The notes under the pieces are model-generated. The model had not been told where the DNA came from. It saw only the letters and a program-made list of their open reading frames with translations, and did no database searches. The translations under genes and the position numbers were made by a program. A stretch of DNA of 64,000 nucleotides from Diphasiastrum complanatum (lineage: Eukaryota; Streptophyta; Lycopodiopsida; Lycopodiales; Lycopodiaceae), in the NCBI GenBank assembly GCA_029204225.1, contig CM055095.1, forward strand, positions 16,150,049-16,214,048, given 5' to 3'. Of the stretch, positions 1 to 11,458 are shown in pieces. Numbering within the stretch: position 1 is the stretch's first letter; each line of letters begins with the position of its first letter.

Positions 1-168
1 TTGAAATTCAATCAACCAATACTTCTCAAAATTAAAAATTTCTCATAATTCAAATCAGAATATATCAGATTTGATCCAAATTTTGACAGAGACGATCTAA
101 AAAATCAGAACCTAAAAATAGGACTGGCGAAGGTTCACTAGACAAAAAGGTTCAACAGCATAGGATCG

Positions 169-760
169 ATGACGAAGAAACAAGCTAAACAACATTATAA
201 TACGGTCCTGAAATGGGAAAATCCCCCTCAAAAGATTGATTCAAAGAATGTGCCACCCTTACTGGATAAAGGCAAAGGAAAAGTCGAGGATGATTCTACA
301 AGTCAAAATTCTAGCAAGACATCATCGTCTCAGAAGTCATCACCTCCACGATCAATTCTTGCTAAGAAGGCTAAGCGAAGTTCCAAGACAAGTCCTGTTC
401 CAAACGTACCAGAGAGAGTATGTCCACTCTCCAGATCCAACGGTGCGACAATCGACACTATTTGCAAAAGATCTAACTCTGTTGGCATCAGTAGCAACTA
501 GATGGGACTATTGTCTCCCTCCTCTAGCATTCAATCCAAATAAGCCGATGGCCTTAGAGAATATCAAAGATCAGTTGCCGGTTGCTCATTTATACTTTCG
601 TGCAGCAATGATGGGAGGCTCCTGGGAATCATGCTTCACATCATGGACAACCTCAAAGTGGATTGTCGGAGCCCATCGTTGTTTTCTGCCACACAATTTA
701 GATTTTAATACTGCACGCCTCGACTTTATGGAAAAGTGGAACCACAGCAAAACCGATTAA
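169..760 (+). other. Unrecognised coding-like stretch, possibly frameshifted
   Basis: An open frame from an ATG at 169 to 501 gives a 110-residue Lys/Ser-rich polypeptide with the basic tract PRSILAKKAKRSSK. A second frame, 236-760, stays open over its last two thirds and contains WESCFTSWTTSKW and a sequence ending WNHSKTD. The two could be one older reading frame broken by a frameshift near 420-500. I recognise no domain. The upstream 160 bases are AT-rich and show no clear promoter. It could be a decayed gag or a host gene fragment; this is a weak call. Confidence 0.2.
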
Positions 761-1149
761 CTAATAACCAGTATGCATCCGAACAACATACTATATAACA
801 GTATTGAGATGAAAATCAGTTACCTTAGTGATGAATTGGGAAGCCGGATTGCCGCAAGAACCGTTTAGTCATGAATGCTTCTTCACTCCTTCAATCGCAA
901 TCCCTTTCTTGTTTCTCACTTGCTTTCCAAAAACCGTTTGGCCGTAGCGCTTCTTATTTGAGTTCCAAATTGTCTTTCTCGTTTGTCATTTTCTAGTGGA
1001 ATCAAAACTTTGTGATTTGTTGCTCCCTACCACGGCAAGGATCTCAGGCAGGTCCAATGAGGCAAGACGGCAACATGGTAGGCTGTAGGTCGCTTTTCTT
1101 CCAGATTTTGACTGCTAGTGGGCCGCAGACAGGCAACGAGGTATTTTTT

Positions 1150-1570
1150 AGAGATGGGCTGGTAGTACAGGTGTTTTAGATCATGTGGCAGGTAGGCACT
1201 GGCCGTAGGCAAGCAGAAAGACCTCCAGTGAGCGAGGAGCTGCAGGGGCAGCGAGGGCCAGACAGAGGTAGCGAGGACATGTAGGAGGCATTCAACGAGC
1301 ACCCAGAGAGCAGAGGTGCTACAGGCAGATCACAAATGAGACAGTGAGGAACTGCAGGCAGATCATAGATGCTGCGAGGGTACAACACCGCAGACAGCAA
1401 CGGACAGTAGATGAGGCAGCGAGTAGCTACAGGCAGCCAGAAGGAAGTAGGAGCAGGCAGCGAGCAGTTGATGAGACAGCGAGGAGCTGCAGGCAGATCA
1501 CAGGTGAAGCAACGGAGGCAGCGAGCACTTGTAGGAGCAACGAACAGAGGCAAGGTAGCCAGATAGTGAG
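1150..1570. repeat. Degenerate GC-rich tandem repeat
   Basis: A purine-biased block repeats the words CTGCAGGCAGATCA (near 1324, 1354 and 1490) and GGCAGCGAG (several times) at irregular spacing. Both strands stay open across it, giving compositionally odd frames (Cys/Pro/Leu-rich on the minus strand), which is typical of minisatellite DNA rather than genes. It stands out from the AT-rich surroundings. It may be the leader of a vanished retroelement, as with the array in element F, but that is inference. Confidence 0.5.
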
Positions 1571-2235
1571 CAATTTAGGTAGCCTCCAACGAGCACATCA
1601 GCAAACTTTTGCATGTAGATAGCAGCACTAGGGAGCTCCACATTACCACAAGCATGGCCTCACCTGGTTGATATAGCCACAGGTTGTGCAAACTTCGAAG
1701 GGTGAAATCGTGCAGACAACTCACCGTAGCAACTGTGTAGACAATGGGGCTATATTCATCATTGGAAACTCTTACAGTTGAATCTTTCCTGTCTAACCTT
1801 TTCACAAAGGATCATCCATCACACAATCCTTCCAATAACCACTCAAACAAACACCCTCAAAACTAACTTTGTCACAAACCACACCACAACAATTGTTTTA
1901 CACATAACAAAAACTCTAGACCAGATCACAACCCCTCTCTTTTGGGCTATCAACCTCACTCTCAACTTCAAATCAGTGAGGCTCAAGAACATACTCTAAC
2001 CTCAAAAGCAATCAAGCAATAGTCATTGAAGTTAGTCATTGAGTTGTAACCTCTCCACTTACTCTTAAGATATGTATTTCTCTCAACTCGTTAACACGGT
2101 TTCTGAAAATGCACTAGACAACCATATACTCTGTACATGGTAGGATTTTAGCACGGCTATGTCGACTATTTTTACAACTGGCCAAAAAGCCGTAAAACAT
2201 TATCACAAGCCATTTCTAAGGCTGCAAACTTTTCT

Positions 2236-2410
2236 CTAGCCTCATTTAGGGCGGGTTGGGACCCAATTCTAGGTGGACCGGCATTTTTGGCTTGGTCTTT
2301 ACAAAAATTGACCACAAAATATTTTTGACGGGTTTTTCGAAAGTCAGTTTCTTTGTTTTAAATTGTGTCTAGCCACTTTAGGGCGGGCTGAGACCTAGTT
2401 CTAAGGCAAA
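2236..2410 (+). repeat. Imperfect direct repeat, about 133 bp apart
   Basis: The string CTAGCCTCATTTAGGGCGGG at 2236 recurs at 2369 as a close variant that continues into GACCTAGTTCTAAGG, against GACCCAATTCTAGG in the first copy. This looks like a partial local duplication. No gene is visible in the 1640-2400 interval around it. Confidence 0.45.
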
Positions 2411-2639
2411 TTTGTGCCAATTGTTTCTCTGACAACCGGGTTTTACATGTCGATTTTTTCCAGTTTTGCGAATTTAAACTTCAATATTAGCCCGATTTTT
2501 TGTGCGAAAATATCGGCTAACATCATTTCTTCTGGTCCAAACAATGTTCCAAGTACAACCAAAATGAGAATCGATTTTATATTTTTTTTCTCATCAAAAG
2601 ATATAGATCCATAGAAATCTGGGTGAATGACAACTTGTT

Positions 2640-3259
2640 TAGTTCAACCGATCCAACTAAGAGCATCCGCAACTTGATTCGAGCTGTCTCTATATAGCAA
2701 ATTTCATGATTGAATTCTTGCATCAATTCAGCCCATCGAACTTTCCTTCTCCCAAGATCATGTTGATTGCAAAATACTTAAGAGGCTGGTGATCTGTATA
2801 CACTATAAACTTACTACCATACAAGCAGTGTCTCCAGGTCTTAAGTGCATGGATAACTACAAATAATTCCTTTTCCTGCGTGGTAAAATGCAATGGAGGA
2901 CTAGTGAATTTTTTGCTTTCAAACGCTAGTGGCCTACCCATCTATAATAGAATCACTCCAACTACAATATCACTTGCGTCAGTTCTCATGACGTAAGGTA
3001 AATCCGGATTTTCAATTTGTAATACGGGAGCTGAAACAACCAGAGTTTTGAGTTTTTCAAAACACCGATTCAATTCCTCATTCAACACAACATGCGGAGT
3101 AGGTTGATTTTTCTTTTGCTTTTTATTAACAATCCTTTTTGTTAGATTATCTAGCGGAGCTGCTACCTTAGCATAATTCTCAATAAATTTTGTAAAGAAA
3201 ACCGTAAATTCTAAAAATGATTTAACTTGTCTCATAGTTTGTGAAATCCGGCCAATCAA
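2640..3259 (-). pseudogene. Gypsy RT connection and RNase H, family G copy 1
   Basis: The upper part (3259-2942) carries the RT thumb/connection with VSAPVLQIENPDLPYVMRTD. The lower part (2941-2723) carries RNase H motifs including SPPLHFTTQEKELFVVIHAL, WRHCLYGSKFIVYTDHQPLK and LGEGK. After 2730 the homology continues in another frame (KVRWAELMQEFNHEI), showing a frameshift. A stop separates the two pieces at 2942. RNase H would remove template RNA during reverse transcription. It is dead as a gene. Confidence 0.75.
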
Positions 3260-4015
3260 CCACTATCTTGATTTTATCCTCATCAATCTGGATCTCATAA
3301 ACAATGATCTTATGACTGAGATAAACCAGCTCATGCTTAAAGAATTGACACTTGGATTCCTTAGCGTAGATTAACTCCTGCCAAAGTTTCATCAAGACAG
3401 TTCTCAAATGCTCTATGTGTTCCTCAAAGGTATTACTGTAGATGAGAGCATCATCTAGGAATACTACCACGAACTTTTTAAAATATGGACAAAACAAATC
3501 GTTCATCATTTGTTGGAATGTCACTGGAGCATTCGTCAACCTAAACGACAACACTAAGAACTCATACGAAATCCTGTCTTTTGGACATCTTCAGATTTAA
3601 TTCTAATTTGATGGTACCCTGTTCTGAGATCTATCTTAGTGAAATATTGAGCTCCACCCAAGCGATCTACAAGGTCATCCATCTTGGGTAATGGATATTT
3701 ATTCTTGACAGTCACATTATTCAACCCCAATTAATTCTCACACATCCGGAAACCTCCATCTTTCTTCGCTTTCAAAAGAATAGGAGCGCCCCATGGTGAT
3801 TTACTAGGTTGTATATGTCCCATCCTCAGATAATTTTCTATTTGATTCGAAATCTCTATCTCATCTTTCTGAGAGAACCTACAAGGTTGTCTAGAGATAG
3901 GATGACTTCCTGGAATTAACTCTATCATGTGGTCTACTGACCTAGATGGTGGTAAACCATGAGGTAATTCTGATGGAAAAACATATTTAAATTCACTTAT
4001 GATATGATTTTTCAT
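3222..4015 (-). pseudogene. Gypsy reverse transcriptase, family G copy 1
   Basis: 4015-3731 encodes the N-terminal RT part, with the typical FPSELPHGLPPSR and SPWGAPILLKAKKDGGFRMC blocks. 3554-3222 encodes the palm with LTNAPVTFQQMMN and the catalytic box VVVFLDDALIYS (FLDD in place of the common YLDD). The 180 bases between them are in another frame, so at least two frameshifts split the domain. The reading order fits the minus strand and runs straight into RNase H. Confidence 0.8.
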
Positions 4016-4071
4016 TGTTCATTCGCGATCTAAACTTATTGAGTTAAGAATTGCAGAGAATTCCCAACTAT

Positions 4072-4656
4072 TTAGATACACATCAGAAACATCCAAAATT
4101 GGAATAGCAAATACTGAAAAAACTTCATACAGTGAATAATCAAATGCTTCCATTGCCCATCCGATGGATGTACAAAATTATTGTCAAATAAAGTAACTAC
4201 CTTACCGCCCTTCCTGAAAGTGAGAACATGCTTCTTAAAATCAATAGCCAGAGAAGGTGATTTGCTAAATAACCATTCATATCCAAAAATTAAATCAGTA
4301 CGAGCTAGGTCTAAAACATGAAAACTAACTAATTCTCTATGTTCTTGTATCAAAATTGAGAGATTCGGCACTTTCACATTACAAGTCTCCAACTCCGCTC
4401 CTGAAGCTAGATAAACTTTGTATCTATGATTACTGGCTTCAGTTTCCAAGATGAGTTTCTGCACAAGACGAGAATTAATGAAATTATGAGTAGAACCATT
4501 GTCTAATAAAATACTTACTTCTTGATCTTTAATTGTGCCAATTAAATGGCAAAGTTCATTAGGCAAGAAAGAAGCAATACTAAAAGACCATTCACACTCA
4601 CAATCCATCAGGTTAATCTCTAAAGTTTTACCTCTACCTCCAGGGATTTCAATCAT
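4072..4656 (-). pseudogene. Gypsy retropepsin region, family G copy 1
   Basis: This 194-codon frame contains LIGTIKDQEVSILLDNGSTH, which aligns with the aspartic protease active site, but the usual DSGST is DNGST. Downstream are LVSFHVLDLARTDLIFGYEW and LAIDFKKHVLTF, typical of the gypsy protease C-terminal part. The frame begins just after the zinc-knuckle segment and stops at 4072, short of RT, so the protein is broken. The protease would normally cleave the Gag-Pol precursor. Confidence 0.75.
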
Positions 4657-4658
4657 CT

Positions 4659-5565
4659 ATGTCGCAGGTTTCGTTTTTTCTGGACAAAAATTTCATCATA
4701 TGTCCAAGCTTATTACAAATGAAACAGAGATTCTCTTTCTTAGCCTTCATCCGAGACATAGATTTCTTCATCTTATTTTACTTCTATTTTTGGGGTTCTG
4801 ATGTCAATCGGTCCTATTCATCAAAATATTTTCCCGCTCGGTCTGGACTGCGCTTCTTTCTCTTCTTGGTTTTTTAAGTGGTTGAAATCTGTTGAAGGTG
4901 CTTCCTGGACGTCACTATTGTGGAATCGTATGCTTTTGCAATCCGAAAGGCATCCTTGAGGCATTGAAGGACATTCCTCCTACACTCGTTCTAGTAGCCG
5001 GCAGACAAACCTAGGACGAATGCCATATAGCCAACTTCACATCGAATGATGGCACTCTATTCTAGAGGTCCATAAATTCTTGTATATAAGAGTCCAAACT
5101 CTTACTACCCATTTTGCAATTCACAAATTTTTGGTAGTAATTGACGTCATCAGCTATTATGAAAGCTTTTTTAAAGTCTTCCGCAAAAGCATCCCAGGTA
5201 GTGGGCTTGACTGGCAAATTCCACCACTATGACGACACCTTGCCGCGTAAGAATAACACTATACTCTCAATTTTCTTCTCATTTGGAACTCTGTGCAAAC
5301 TGAAGTAACTAGTCCACTTAACGAGCCAGTCCTTCACTACCTCCGATTTCTTCTCCTTCTTCTGTCCCAAATAAGTCTTCGGTTGAAAACCGAGATTCAG
5401 CGAAGACAACAATTCAACTTAATTCAACAGAACTGCCATTTGTTGATCTCTCATATTATTCTGATTATTCATGTCATTTAGTGCATTACTCAATTGTTGG
5501 CAAATCTGCATATAAGATGGTGTAGTTGGATTTGGAACAGCTTGATTTGCAGCTTTTTCGACCAT
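4659..5565 (-). pseudogene. Gypsy gag with broken zinc knuckle, family G copy 1
   Basis: A start codon at 5565 opens MVEKAANQAVPNPTTPSYMQ and stops about 45 codons later. 5412-5227 carries the capsid-like segment VVKDWLVKWTSYFSLHRVPN. Near 4740-4690 the zinc knuckle begins CFICNKLGHMMKF. The fourth ligand is lost in this frame, but shifting by one base reads CPEKTK, so a frameshift sits inside the knuckle. Gag would form the virus-like particle. Several stops make this a pseudogene. Confidence 0.7.
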
Positions 5566-6230
5566 CTTGAATTATCTATTTCAAGAAATAACTACATTTA
5601 GTTAATAATCAGAGTAACTATAAGTGAAGTACAATTGACCAAATCTGACTGAAATTGACTCCAGTATGGTCAATTCACTAACTTTAGTTCATTTTATAAC
5701 CAGTTTAAAAACTAGAAATAATCAAAAATTTTGAATTTTTGGATTTAATTTTTTTTTACGTAATTTTATAATTTGTAAAAAACACTGTTAATATTGAGAC
5801 AATCGAAATCGAAAAATCAATTCACAGCTTACTAATATAATGTCAGTCCGCCGGCATGCAAGACACGCGACATCAACTGCTTTTTTTTTACTTTACAGAA
5901 TTTTACGTAAATTTCGGTTTTACAGAATTTGTCAGCCAATTTCACTGATTTGTGACCCAACCGTCACAGCACATGCGTATGACCACTCAAAACGAATGTA
6001 AATCCCTCATGCTTGTTAGAAACATTCTAAGAATCAACATGCAATCAATCCATGCAAGCACAGTACTACAATTTAGGAAAAAAGCTAGCATGCAATCAGA
6101 ACAATTACAGATTTTGTCAATTTTGCTCACAATTGAGCTATAGTGCACCAAATTAGGCGCTGTAAAGCACACAGTGCGGAGGGAGAACAAGTGACCAAGA
6201 TTCTTGCCACATCAGCTTGACACCTAGGCT

Positions 6231-6242
6231 TCACACGTGTGA
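6231..6242. promoter_or_regulatory. Palindromic G-box TCACACGTGTGA in gypsy leader
   Basis: A perfect 12-base palindrome with the CACGTG core bound by plant bZIP and bHLH factors. The same CACACGTGTG core occurs in both LTRs of copia elements D and E. Its activity here is inference. Confidence 0.35.
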
Positions 6243-6320
6243 GAATAGTTTGAAAATCTATAGTAGAGCGCACTTTCTCAAGGCCATATACTGTAATATC
6301 ATACATACACTTCCACAAGC

Positions 6321-6652
6321 CCAAAAGTTATGTTACCAACAGTCTTAAATTGTCTATTAGACTTACATGAAGCATTTATATAGGTCCTAAGAAGCAGTAT
6401 GGGCTAAGAACAAAGATTTCTTGATTTGTAGAAGTGATTTTAGCTTCAAACTTGATGGAAACGGAGCATAAGCCACCGGCCACCGGCCCAAAAGTCATGT
6501 TACCAACAGTCTGAAATGGTCTATTAAACTTACGTGAAGCATTTATACACGTCCTAAGAAGCAGTATCGGCTAAGAACAAAGATTTCTTGATTTGTAAGA
6601 GTGATTTTAGCTTCAAACTTGATGGAGACGGAGCATAAGCCATCGGCCATCA
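6321..6652. repeat. 166-bp tandem duplication in gypsy leader
   Basis: Two copies start at 6321 and 6487 with CCCAAAAGT and both run through TGTTACCAACAGTCT and CTTCAAACTTGATGGA to GGAGCATAAGCCA. They differ at roughly a dozen positions, so the duplication is not recent. It lies in the untranslated leader of family G copy 1. Confidence 0.85.
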
Positions 6653-7462
6653 ATTTACAAGTCTAATAGCTTGTTGGATAGGTCAAGAGGAACGCTAAAT
6701 AGGCTGTATAATTTTCCAGCTTGATCCCCTTATGGATTTTGAGCAATCCATCCCCCAAATATCACTAAAAAAAGGCAATTTTGTTTTCGGCTTTCTACAC
6801 ACTCAATTCATGGAATTCTTGGCTCTAACTTCAGGAAAAACTTCAAAAGACTTTGATTTAACTTTTGGAAAGCTCTGCAGGGCGTTTTACAGCAACCTAC
6901 TATCCAACTTTATGAAAGAACCAACAAAAATGTGATTTTTAGCTATTTTCTGATTTTTTTCTTCACCATAAAGTGAAAATCCATGACATGCAACTCTTTC
7001 TCGACCACGTGCAACTCAATTTACAAAATTATATCCATCCTAATGATTTGATCTTGCTGGATTTTAGCTCTTACTATCAATTTCTAGTCAAAAAGCATGA
7101 AAAACAAGCAAATTTTGACCAAAAACATAGCCTAGAACCATAAATCTTGGAAAGAACCGGCATGCATGATTAATGATCCTTGAAATGAAAGTACACTTGC
7201 CGGAAATTCAGATCTACATAATATTTGAGCTACACAAGAAAAAGCTCCAAAAAGCCATCACAAATTAGCTTCCGAGGACAATTCTCCATAAAAACCAAAA
7301 AAATCTTGAGAGAAATGGATCTTAGCAACATGCAAATAGAAACCGAGAGAATACACCGACTTGCAGACTTATTCTCCGCCTGGATGAGAATACCAATTGA
7401 TCCACACCAAAATTTTGACAAAAAACAACATCTCTCCAAGTTCTCCGATCTTCGTAAGCCTT

Positions 7463-7474
7463 GCTCTGATACCA
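7463..7474 (-). other. Primer-binding site, tRNA-iMet type
   Basis: The plus strand reads GCTCTGATACCA, so the minus strand is TGGTATCAGAGC, complementary to the 3' end of initiator-Met tRNA. It sits one base inside the 5' LTR of family G copy 1. Confidence 0.85.
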
Positions 7475-7475
7475 A

Positions 7476-7922
7476 TGTAAGGGAAAGCTCCTCAAGATCC
7501 AGCTTACAAGACAAAACAATGGAGAACACACTATGGAGAAACCACCCAACCAAGTAGAAGCAACCAATCAATCTCTAGAAGCTTCACCCCCAAGCCAAGG
7601 ATTAGGAAGCACGAGAGTAAGGAGATGACCTGGCAATGAACCTGGCGAGTTCGTCCTCCTTATATAGGCCTAAGACACTCCTGTGCATATAGTTTGGCAA
7701 GGTCCCAACTCCCCTATAGATAAGTTCATTTGCTACATGCATTGATTGTCCCAAACCTTGTACTAACTCCAATTAGTGTGTCTGGACCTCACAAGTTCAT
7801 TAATCACATTGAGGGTCATATCCAATATGACACGGCATAACTACTGAACTTGATTCACTAGAGTACCGAGTATCCAAGACTAGGAGTATACTGAATCCTA
7901 TATTCTGGTCATGGACATAACA
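7476..7922 (-). repeat. 5' LTR of gypsy family G copy 1
   Basis: On the minus strand this 447-bp segment begins TGTTATGTCC and ends CCCTTACA, directly before the primer site, so it has TG...CA ends. A TATA-like CCTATATAAG lies at about 7660-7668 on the minus strand. A diverged partner is found at 39683-40080 (copy 2, plus strand), sharing ATATAGGATT, CTTGGAT, CTTGTGAGG and GCTTTCCC in the same order. Open frames over 7225-7571 on both strands fall in this LTR and the leader and are not genes. Confidence 0.8.
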
Positions 7923-9603
7923 AAACCACAATGCTAACTAAACAAAGCATAGAAAAGGCTTGTAGTTCATTGTTGAATCTATTTAGAAGATTCATAGCAA
8001 AAGTAGAGTATGTGTATGTCTCTTACCGTATGAAGGTTGCAATGGAATGAAAGCTGTTAGGGTGTTGTCCAAACAAGAGCCTTGTGGTGAACAATTCTCA
8101 CAATCTGGTGTGGGAAGTAGACTAAATTGTCTCACATATATAGTAGTATGTCATGAAGCTTTTTGGAAGGTAACATTGTAGCTTGAGGGGGAAGCTACTG
8201 CTCATGTCCATAAGTTGTGGCTAAGCTTAAAATTTTTCGTAAAGCGCATAACTAAAAAAAGGAGAGTTTTTTTTGAAAATACAAAGGGAAAGTCTAGTAT
8301 GGTGTGGATGTAGGACCTTTTCTTGATGTTCGATGCTAAACGCCATTTTTTGTATGATTCAAATACAATTTTTTCATCATGACTGAGGGTGCACTCTAGC
8401 TATCTAGACAACGACCAACTACATACATAGAATGCATTATGATCTCTTCTATACAATTGAAGTGTTTCTTACAAGCAATGCTTTGTCTTTCAATAAAGTA
8501 ACAATACATTTGCATTAAAGGTTAATCTCCTCTTTGACTATGTAGCATTCTTGTGCGAGGATCTACACTTTGTCCGATTGTTACCTACGACAAACTAATT
8601 CACTCGGTTCGGTTCAAGTTCGAACCATGTATGGAAAAGTGTCTAAATAGGTATGTTACTTGATGACACCTTGAAGGACATGGTAAGCATTAGTAAGTAA
8701 GCTCCTGCTTTGATAGAAGAGGATGAGTATTCATTTTAATTACGATTCGGAAGTAGGCTTGCTTTATGGTATATAATGAGAGTATTATGTATTGATTTTT
8801 CTTAAAGATAACACACACTTCGTGGGAATAACATGGCATCGTCTTAGGATAATACATAGACAATCATACAGGTACGAGTATTTTCAATGAACTCAATTCA
8901 CGCATAAGCCACAAATGTTACATATATGCTTTGTGACAATCATTCAAGAAGAGAATTTATCCTTTTCTAGATTGTGCAAATAATGGTTCATTTTTTTTAT
9001 GTTGATGGATTATCATATACCTTACCATTTAAATACACTTTCAAACTTTGAAAACGTGAGTAGGTTTTCTTGATTATCACTAACCGTAAAAGTACTATCC
9101 TACACTATTTTTAAGCATATATACCCAGATCCAAAAAGTAGGGTTTTCAACAAAACTTTAATAGACGTGGACATGCGTAAGATACGTAACTTTTTACACA
9201 AGGATTAGAATGGCACGAATCTGCCCTAATACCTTGGTAATAAATCTTTGCATTCCTTAATTAGTCGATAACTGCACCTATTCCCAACGTATTCCTACCT
9301 ACCATGGACTGACTTGAACGTTCCTAGAAAGCATGGATATGCTCAGGACGAACTGTAGTGATTCATAACCAGAGTTGCGTAAGCAAACGAGTGTAAGGAT
9401 TAGTATGGCGCAGAGGTGCCCTAATACATATGTATTCGCACTATTCAACCATGGTAATAAATTACTTTGCTCGCGTAAGTGTCATATTAGGCTTCTGGTG
9501 AGATACGACTAGAAAGCATGGATATGCTCATGATATGGACAATAGTGCCTTTGTTTTATAGGGGTAGTTTGTCTTTTGAAATTCAGAATCTATTGGAAAA
9601 AAG
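7923..9603. other. AT-rich spacer with an imperfect 190-bp duplication
   Basis: No gene is supported here. A partial direct duplication is visible: AGGATTAG...ATGGC at 9201 recurs at 9396, and TAGAAAGCATGGATATGCTC at 9325 recurs at 9510, giving spacings of 195 and 185. The rest shows no motif I can name. Confidence 0.5.
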
Positions 9604-9730
9604 CGGGATAGGATGTTCACAAATGCTTTTGTTACCTTTATTGGTGAAGGATCAGTTTCTTGGCTATCCAAGAAAGAAGACACTATGTTTCTTTCTCTTC
9701 AATTGATGCCAAGTATCAGTCTTTCTCGTC
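9604..9730 (+). pseudogene. Copia RNase H scrap
   Basis: The frame reads TNAFVTFIGEGSVSWLSKKE, the conserved RNase H block of Ty1/copia elements; elements D and E carry SAFATFLCDGVVSWLSKKQ and SAYSTFIGEG at the same site. After a one-base shift the homology continues as SSIDAKYQSF. About 40 codons remain. It lies just upstream of the LINE segment that element A interrupts. Confidence 0.6.
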
Positions 9731-9856
9731 TTAATGCAGGACTTGGTCTTTCCGCCCGTGAAACAAATTTCCTCTCCTATGCCTTTTCTCATGGTGACCT
9801 TGGTCCTTTGTCTACTTCTACCTCTTCTGACTGCAGTAATAAATGGCTTTTTAGAG

Positions 9857-9861
9857 CCCTT
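9857..9861 (+). other. Target-site duplication CCCTT, left of element A
   Basis: CCCTT here and at 15629-15633 flank element A exactly. Removing one copy and the element restores an uninterrupted LINE frame, which supports both the duplication and the LTR limits. Confidence 0.75.
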
Positions 9862-10137
9862 AGTTAGAATTAAAAAGTAGAATCACTGTGTTACTGTACT
9901 GTGGGTCCTATCAGTGGATAAGGATCAGTTGGCCTTGCCACGAGGCAAGTCAACAGGACACGCGGCCCGCCAACGACAACTTGGGTCATGCATGGGTTGC
10001 CTGAGTGAACAACTATCTATGTAGTGTAGTTTCATTTTGAGAAACACAGTTGCTATGTGAGCTTGCTGTGTAGAGTGTTTTATGTCTGTGTTACTGTGTA
10101 GCATGATCTGTGTTCCTGTGCAAAGCAAATTCTAAGC
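9862..10137 (+). repeat. 5' LTR of element A, noncanonical ends
   Basis: 276 bp, starting AGTTAGAATT and ending AATTCTAAGC. The inner 8 bases TTAGAATT and AATTCTAA are perfect inverted repeats. With the CCCTT duplication as outer limit, the ends are AG...GT rather than TG...CA (the last base here is C, but it is T in the 3' LTR and in element B). The adjacent primer site agrees with this limit. Confidence 0.75.
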
Positions 10138-10150
10138 TGATATCAGAGCC
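10138..10150 (+). other. Primer-binding site of element A
   Basis: TGATATCAGAGCC is one base away from TGGTATCAGAGCC, the complement of the initiator-Met tRNA 3' end, and touches the 5' LTR. Confidence 0.85.
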
Positions 10151-11458
10151 GTACAGGGAGTGTACATAGTACAACATCGCCGTTGAAGAGAGCTTCGGGA
10201 GAACTATCTTCTGAGAGTTCGGGGTTTACGACGGGTTGAAGATGGAAAGATAAGTACTGGTGCATGGTTTCTAGTTTATAGAGGCTTGCTAAGCTCAACA
10301 AAGGGATTATTAGCCTGTGCATAGCATCAGACAGGGAAAAATTTGGTGAAAAATTGACAATTTTGAAGCCAGTTGAAAATTGAAACTGGGTTTGGGGTTA
10401 CGATTTTTATACATAACTGGTGATTTCTTCGTTGTTTGTGCACCATTTGGGATGCCGTAAGGACAGGAAGGAAGCTAATCACATTGTCAACCAGCCATGG
10501 AGAGATTCTGAGGTTTATGTCAAAGATTTGTCTCTAGACAGTTAACCTAGCAGATTTGCGGTAAAAGGTGAAAAAGCCACTTTGTCAAGTTGAGCTAAAA
10601 TCATCGTTTCTCCACGGAATTTCTTGATTGAACACTCTAAAGACTTGGAATCAGACGGGCGACCCTGCTCCAGGCCTCATATCGTGCTTAAAATGATCCA
10701 CATGCGAGTTAGATCAAACAAAAATCAATGTGGGGAGGCGCGGCCGCAGACAAGGAGGTCGCAGATTGTTCACGCGTCGAACCAGGGTGAGAGCGTAGCG
10801 TTTTGAAGTGGACAGTGTCTACAAGACTCTCCATTGGTGCACAGAAGTGCTTAGATCCGTTGGATAGAGGAGTTACAAGATTGACGACTCAGATTGTGCT
10901 ACCTAGAAGGGATATCCATAGTTGGATCAGATTCAACCATTGGATGGAGTCTGAAGGCTTGTTGAAGAGGGCCCAGAAGAAGTGAAGTGCATTTTAGCCT
11001 TCAACTTCATTAAAAAATTTCATACTAAAATTGGAGTTGGGTCCCTTCACAAGTGAAAAGTGAAGTTTCTTCAAGGTGAAGAAACAGTTCAAAAACTAGA
11101 AAAGTCCCTATTTTTGGGTCCTTTGTCCGTTTTGACCCAAACGAAAGGCTATAACCTCCAAACGAAGGGCACCCAGACTGTACCTGCAAGTACGGTACAA
11201 CAAAACAGAGTGATTGCAGTGGAGAAAGTGTTCAGAGAATGCCAGAAGTGATTTCACCATTCCACTGGGCACGTTGTTGGGAGTTGACGACTGAGTGCAT
11301 TTCGGAAGGCGACGTCGATTTGGTTTTCAAATTGGTGGAAAAACGACGAGTGGCCTGGTAAGGGAAAAAGTGCAGGTCATTATTTTCAACTTCTGACATC
11401 ACTGTTGGCCTTGACATACTGTTTTTAGCCTACGGCAGAAGTTTCAGGCAGTTTTGTG
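10151..11458 (+). other. Leader of element A
   Basis: No coding motif. It is collinear with 28866-30166 of element B in inverse orientation, for example the strings AAACGAAGGGCACC and GCATTTCGGAAGGCGACG. Short open frames here are chance. Confidence 0.7.

Larger units (their letters stand above)
2400..7922 (-). mobile_element. Ty3/gypsy element, family G copy 1 (5' part, decayed)
   Basis: Read on the minus strand this runs 5' LTR (7476-7922), tRNA-iMet primer site, a 1.9-kb leader, gag, retropepsin, reverse transcriptase and RNase H, then fades out. The order is that of Ty3/gypsy elements. Frames are broken in every domain. No integrase and no second LTR were found to the left, so the 3' part is missing. 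Two plus-strand fragments elsewhere (38890-40080 and 49380-50358) belong to the same family: the end of this copy at 2640-2690 matches 49398-49470, and its LTR matches 39683-40080. Confidence 0.8.

Noticed and set aside
1176-1553. Cys/Pro-rich minus-strand frame
   Set aside because: It overlaps a degenerate tandem repeat that keeps several frames open.
1-2400. Second LTR for gypsy family G copy 1
   Set aside because: I looked for the LTR ends and inner blocks (TATATAGGCC, CTTTCCCTTACA) in either orientation and did not find them; the copy appears truncated.
7463-7474. TGGTATCAGAGC-type strings as tRNA genes
   Set aside because: Each is only 12 to 13 bases next to an LTR end: primer-binding sites, with no cloverleaf around them.
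7225-7571. 110- to 113-codon frames on both strands
   Set aside because: They lie across the primer site, leader and LTR of gypsy copy 1 and have no domain motif.
11456-11458. GTG start for the gag of element A
   Set aside because: The next codon is ATG at 11459, which matches the start used in element B; GTG initiation is not expected in plants.
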